A stretch of DNA of 64,000 bases from Entonaema liquescens (lineage: Eukaryota; Ascomycota; Sordariomycetes; Xylariales; Xylariaceae), in assembly GCA_902805475.1 (NCBI GenBank), contig CADCSX010000023.1:1178001-1242000 (forward strand). The letters are read 5' to 3'. Position 1 is the first letter of the stretch; each line of letters opens with the position of its first letter. Position numbers and translations under genes: made by a program. Shown here one piece after another: positions 59,033 through 64,000 of this stretch. The notes below the pieces were generated by a model that saw nothing but the letters and a program-made list of their open reading frames with translations, was not told the DNA's origin and did not search any database.

Positions 59033-61182
59033 CTACACATCCATGCTCCCCGGATCCTGACAAGTAAAGATTTTATATATCCTCTTACTCACAGCGGGGC
59101 CAACGACGCGATCCGAGAAGGCGCCGTCTCGATTAGCGCACTTGCGACAATTCTCCAGGGCGAGCGGGCCGTTCTCCTCGAGCCCGCGCACGAGCTGGCT
59201 CACGGTGGCGTACTTAGCCGCGACGCCGTAGGCGATGGGCGCCGTGACACGCGTCACCTCCTGCAGCATGCGGACGTAGGTATCCCTGGCGTCCTCACCG
59301 GTGCGCACCTGCCCGACCTCCATGCAGAAGCCGGCGTCGGCAGCGGCGTCGCGGGCCTTCCGGTAGGGGATCGTGCTGATGTGCTGCGTGAAGACGGCCA
59401 CCCACTCCGCCGTCTCGACCTGCGCGTTCGTGTGGTGGATCAGAGCCCCGTGCACGACTTGCAGGGACAGGAGCGCGTCCTCGATGGCGTCTTCGTCGAT
59501 GTATTCCTGCTGGGCGGCGTTTCGACGCCGGGGCTGACTGGACGGCGGGGCAGCTCCCGCGGCATTGTTAGTGTCGAGAGCGCGAACCGCTGATGCGAAT
59601 CGCCGGTTGAGGATGGCTTTGTTTTTGCGCATCCATGGCGTCAGGCCTTCTATCAGGTAGATGAACGTGCTGTTGGGGAAGCTCGTCTGCATGTTCAGAA
59701 CGTGGGCTTCGAGGTCTTGGCCCTCGGGGCCGAGGACGAGCTTAACGAACTCGGCGGCTTCGATAATGGCCATGACGTGCGATTCCGGTTTGATACACAT
59801 CGGAATCGGTTCCCAGTGGCCCAACGACTCGTTATATTTAGAACTCACTTTCCGCCGCCACTTGACGACGTTGCTGATGTGGCTGTCCCAGTACTCGAAT
59901 TGGACGCTTATGTTACCGAGTAGTCTCTCTATCTGGGCTTTAAGGCCGACGCTTAGGGTGTTAGGAAGGTCTACGATCATCTCAGGCACGGCAGCCTTCC
60001 TGTCAGTCTTGAGTTTATTAACTTCAGCCAGAGCTTTCTCCTTCTCCTTGTCGATTGCTCGCTGCTGTTTCGAGTTCTCCTTTTCAATTCGTCTCCGTTC
60101 TTTCTCCGCCTCCCGAGCCTCAGCCTTTTGCCTCTTTTCCTGCTCCCTTTCCTCGTCAGTCTTCTTCGGCTCCGCTGTTCTTTTAACCGTTGGAACTTTC
60201 GCTGCGGGTTTAGGTCTTTTGCGAGGCGGAGAAGGCGACAGACTATATGTGCGTCTTTTAAGCCTTGAGAAATTAATTTCGCTCAATTCTGGCAAGTCGG
60301 AATCCGAGTCTGTCAGGCTATCTTGTCTTGGCGCTCTGGTTTCCGGCATCGAGCTTGATATCGGATCCCAAGCTCCATTTTGCTTCGACTTTTGGGCGGG
60401 CCGTTTTCCTTGGAGCTTTCGAGATCGTCATCGGAGAGGTCTATGAATACAGGCGTTCTCGACGGTTTCTTACTCTGCAGAGAATCAGATGTAGTATTAC
60501 TTGGCAATTTCCCGGATCTAGCATTTGTTGGTGGTCGGGATGCATGAGTTTCTTGTCTAGGAGAACTTTTGAACGGATCGCTCGACAAGTCCAACAGAGA
60601 AGATTTTGCATTGGTGGCTGTCTGCTTCTTTGGTGGGCTTTCGAATGGGTCTGAAGAAATATCTGGTTTGCTTTGAACTTTGCGAGGCGCGAAACTGTCG
60701 GGGGAACTGTGTTCTATTGGGTCAATTACCGAGCTCCATCGCTTCAATGCACTTGGTGATCGTAGTCCATGGCTCTTGGAGGAAACTGCGGCGGATTTGG
60801 TCTTCTTTAAACTACTATCTTCCCTCTTCTTGAGGTAGGTTGTAGAAGTCGAGACTCGAGCTTTCTTTGCTATATTTTCGTCGAGATCCCCAGTTGTGTC
60901 GAAGTCATCCGAAAGGAACAAAAAGTCGTTATCTTGGCGTACAGTCTCGTTATTGGGTCGCTTCGTAGCGGCAACTGAGCCATAAGATCTTTTGTCTGGT
61001 TGTCTGCTGGGCTCTTTTGATGGTGGCAACACGGTCAGATCATGGAAACCATAATCGAGGACCCTAGAGGGACCGGGTTGGCCTGCTCGTGGAGAGACTT
61101 CAGGGGCGGGGGAGACAGCGAGAATTGATCGGGATGGAGCAGCTGGGCTCGATGACAGTAGACTGATAACTTCGGCTGGCAT
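59033..61182 (-). pseudogene. EME1/Mms4-like subunit of the Mus81 structure-specific endonuclease, split by a frameshift
   Basis: The minus-strand gene begins MPAEVISLLSSSPAAPS at 61182, the typical start of fungal EME1. Its N-terminal half is Ser-rich and disordered (SSDPFESPPKKQ, SSDPFKSSPRQE, PVFIDLSDDDLESS). The frame ends at 60313. A second frame, open from about 60349 to 59033, carries the coiled basic helix (EEREQEKRQKAEAREAEKERRRIE) and the ERCC4-like domain (VSVQFEYWD-type, KPESHVMAIIEAAEFVKLV, FPNSTFIYLIEGLTPWMRKN). It also has the C-terminal helix-hairpin-helix part (YGVAAKYATVSQLVRGLEENGPLALENC). The two overlap by 37 bp in different frames, so a shift of one base lost or two gained near 60330 separates a disordered N-terminus from the folded part. 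No introns fit. EME1 is non-catalytic but needed for Mus81 cutting of branched DNA in recombination repair. A frame loss here would be a serious defect, so sequence error or tolerance by internal initiation should be considered. Confidence 0.75.
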
Positions 61183-64000
61183 TTTTCACATGACTTTGAC
61201 GATTAGCCTAGCAAGAGAGTAGCTATAAGTCAAGGGAACCGGAAGTAGCAAAGGCTATGGGGTTGGGACAGCTAATTAGTCGTCCAACATGGTGTTGATT
61301 GTGAACGAAGCTTCAATCGATAAATTCAATAATCCCACTTTGAACAAACGCGTAATTGCTTAAGCGCGTCTGTGACGCGTGGCACGTGATACAAACAGAA
61401 AATTTGTAGACTCGTCAAATAGCCCCTCTTTTTAAATTGACCCTTACCCATATATATATTATATACGTCTATCAGATATCGTATTTAATTATGCGATATA
61501 TTAAATTTGGCTCCAATTAATTTGTATTATTGGTTTGGGACCTTGAGGTCCCTGGGGCTTTTTCACTCACGATGTAAATGTGCTTTTTGGGGTTCGTTCC
61601 AATTCGTATTTTTGATATCAATTCCCTGTAACACTTAGCCAGTATATATTATTAGGTACATATATATGAAAGAAGGCTCAAAAGCAATGTATCTCATCCG
61701 AACTTCCTATAACTAGCTGGTGTTGAGACTTTGGCAGCCTCACTTGGGCAGACACCCTAACCTAGTCTAAGCCTTAAGGTTATCTATCCCGCGTATTTTG
61801 AATGCGAGGGACGCTCCCAGGGATAGAGGTTTGAAAGGCTGCTTTTCGCGGCACTTGAATGCGGGCAAAGTTGAGTGTATGGAACATTATTCTCTAACAG
61901 GGCAATTGTGGTATTTGTAAAGGATGGTTGAGAATTCTGAGAATTCTGAGAATTTCTATGTGCGCTTGCGCGTTTACCAATCCAGGAACGCCAAACTGGA
62001 CCAGCTGCGCGTAATAGACTAGGATCCACTGCGAACAATAGGAGAATTTCCCTCATCTGGTCTCATCACTGCGGTATGTGCGTATACGTACATGCATATT
62101 ATATCATATTATATGTATGCACGCTCAGGCCGTGGGATCAGTGGAAACTCAGCAGACTTTTGGGTCTTGGCTGTTCATTATCCACCATCACCCGCGTCTA
62201 GATGCATGTAGGAAAATGGGACGAAAAACTAGGCAACTTGCCTTAACTGCGGCATCTTCGGTGTTTCCCGTGCCGCATAGGCCTGCGCACGCTCACTTGG
62301 ACTGCACAAAGCCTGGTTTTTTGGCCATGGGGATTGGGGAATCAGATCATGATCAACGGCGCTTCAAATGCACGCACGGCCGGAGATTTCTCTAGGGGTG
62401 CATCGCCCACCACAGCTGCAGCATCTAGTTAAATCGGATAGTTGATGAACCTTGGAGGATGGAGGATAGGTAGAAGATTGGTTTAGACGAGACAAGATGT
62501 GTTAGGTAGTTGACCTGAATTTCTCACTCAGTCAAATTCGTATTAGTGATGATAGGTTGGTAGCGCTCATTCAATCATTGAAACATCATCAACCATTTCA
62601 ATGACCATAAAACCCGTCACCATATCAGGTTTAATATCGAGTTTTAGACTAGCTGAATACTGCAACATAATTGTAAACGACTTACAATAGATACCTCCTT
62701 ATGGGTCACGGCATGAGATAGAGCTGTAGTCGCGATTTGCATGTGGTGAAGTTTCGCTCCTTTTAACACGCTTTCGTAGCGCCCTTTATGAGGTATATAA
62801 GTGTAGACTCATTGTATTCACACCTGAACATATGTATGGAAATATACAATTGCTCATAAGACTTATTCTATTTCATCATTACTCAAGTAGCCTACCGTAG
62901 TCCATCGGCAATTGGAATCGACAATATGAGCCAGTGTAACGTCAAGCGGCCCCGCCTATTTAACCTTGGAGGCTATAGCGCTTGCATGCAGTTTGTGTTG
63001 TTCTATAGGCGCAACTTTCATGAGTGAGTATAGGATGCTACCTAGAACTATAAAGAGTCCCCTTCAATACTAGTCACAAGCTATTGGGGAAATAAATACT
63101 GTTAAAGTTCGTCGAGATAGAAATTTGTAAGTTAGCAACCGTAATATACCGGACCGTCGATCATATTCAGGGGAAGCAAATAAAGTAGTCTGGCTTCTTA
63201 GCCGTCCCCAGCTGTCGGGTCAGATACTGACGAGCGTTAGCTAGCTAACCTAGAGCATTGACCATGGGATCTAGATGTGCTGAATACCAGATACTTGATA
63301 CGATATCCTTTTTTAGCATCATTTTTGTAGGGCGTCTGCCGACTGGCTGGAGCTAGAGAAGGTGTGTTAAGCGCCTCAACGCTCAGGACCAGTTAGCTTA
63401 GATCAAAGGATCACCGGCGACTGCGTTCCGGCAAGACAACTGAAACATGCGTCTTGACGTTTGAATCATGGCTGGAACAACTGTTCGAGATTAGGACCAC
63501 GATATCCACGTGACATTTGCGAGATCAAGGGGTCCGTGAACCATGAGCCACGAACGTGCTTAACCTGTTCCAATTGTTCTCGGACAATGGTTCGTGAGTA
63601 CAATCCCTGGTTCATAAAGATGCCTCGGGTTTACGAACATTAGCATTATGATATGCTCTTCGTAAACAAGAGAAGGGAAGATTATGAAGTTGCTGCTTGA
63701 TTGGAAACTATGGCGTTTCTTTTCTAATTTGTTAGAGTAACTAGCATATCGGATACTAAGGAACTGTCGCTTTTTACAACCATAATTCATGACAGTTAGC
63801 TCAATATTCGTTACCTAGATGATGATCATCACTGCTGTTAACGGTACGAAGATAGCGTTTTCGTGGGGAAGAAAATAAAAGGGGATATGATTGACAGGTA
63901 AACGGTCTGCAATACTGTTGTGTGTGACCTTGAAACTCGATGGCGTAGTTCGTCCCAATTATCGATCTAGCAGCAGCATTTAATACAGCTTCGAATTGCC
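61183..64000. other. Intergenic to end of window
   Basis: No protein family recognised. A 9-bp tandem repeat (tgagaattc) lies at 61929. Short frames at 61784-62056, 62078-62395 and 63461-63643 have no recognisable features. Confidence 0.5.
61929..61955 (+). repeat. 9-bp tandem repeat (tgagaattc x3)
   Basis: Three adjacent copies, the last with one mismatch, in non-coding DNA. Confidence 0.9.

Noticed and set aside
59661..60446. Plus-strand frame of 261 codons
   Set aside because: It lies entirely over the EME1-like gene and shows only shadow composition (Ser/Leu/Phe runs opposite charged codons).

Overview
The window looks like nuclear DNA of a filamentous ascomycete (Pezizomycotina, most likely Sordariomycetes). 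The signs are genes with one to six short GT-AG introns (about 50-165 nt), several with CTAAC/CTAAT branch sites, and typical fungal families: a Zn2Cys6 regulator, a bli-3-type flavoprotein, a fungal BTB protein, a Ssp1/Sak1-type kinase kinase, an RBR ubiquitin ligase and a CE3 esterase. I assembled spliced models by joining reading frames across splice sites. The order-level placement is inference. No tRNA, rRNA, CRISPR array or intact transposon was recognised.

Layout: (1) 0.5-4.2 kb: an FAD-dependent oxidoreductase with an in-frame TAG in its N-terminal region, then a broken PD-(D/E)XK-like gene on the other strand. (2) 4.2-15.5 kb: a gene desert rich in simple sequence. (3) 15.6-24.5 kb: an intact upstream kinase of AMPK, an intact erythromycin-esterase-family protein (minus strand) and an intact RBR E3 ligase. 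(4) 24.9-31.2 kb: a corridor of damaged genes: a single-pass membrane protein, a fungal protein with two frameshifts, and a Zn2Cys6 regulator with an early stop and a frameshift inside its zinc cluster. (5) 31.7-35.8 kb: three short single-exon genes, one resembling a 2-oxoglutarate oxygenase. (6) 38.7-44.8 kb: a membrane-anchored lectin-like beta-propeller protein, a bli-3-like flavoprotein, a pirin with an unusual N-terminal hydrophobic anchor, and a small hypothetical gene. (7) 44.8-49.2 kb: a second desert. (8) 49.2-54.3 kb: two unrelated SGNH hydrolases (one secreted, one membrane-anchored) and a two-pass membrane protein. (9) 56.8-61.2 kb: a BTB protein with a late frameshift and an EME1/Mms4-like gene split by a frameshift. 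The last 2.8 kb holds no supported gene.

There is no sign of a single pathway; the genes look like ordinary housekeeping and accessory genes interspersed with decaying ones. The most distinctive feature of the window is how many genes carry one stop codon or one-base frame change while their neighbours are intact. Whether this is real decay, RIP-like mutation or consensus-sequence error cannot be decided from one sequence. I found no convincing new multi-gene system.
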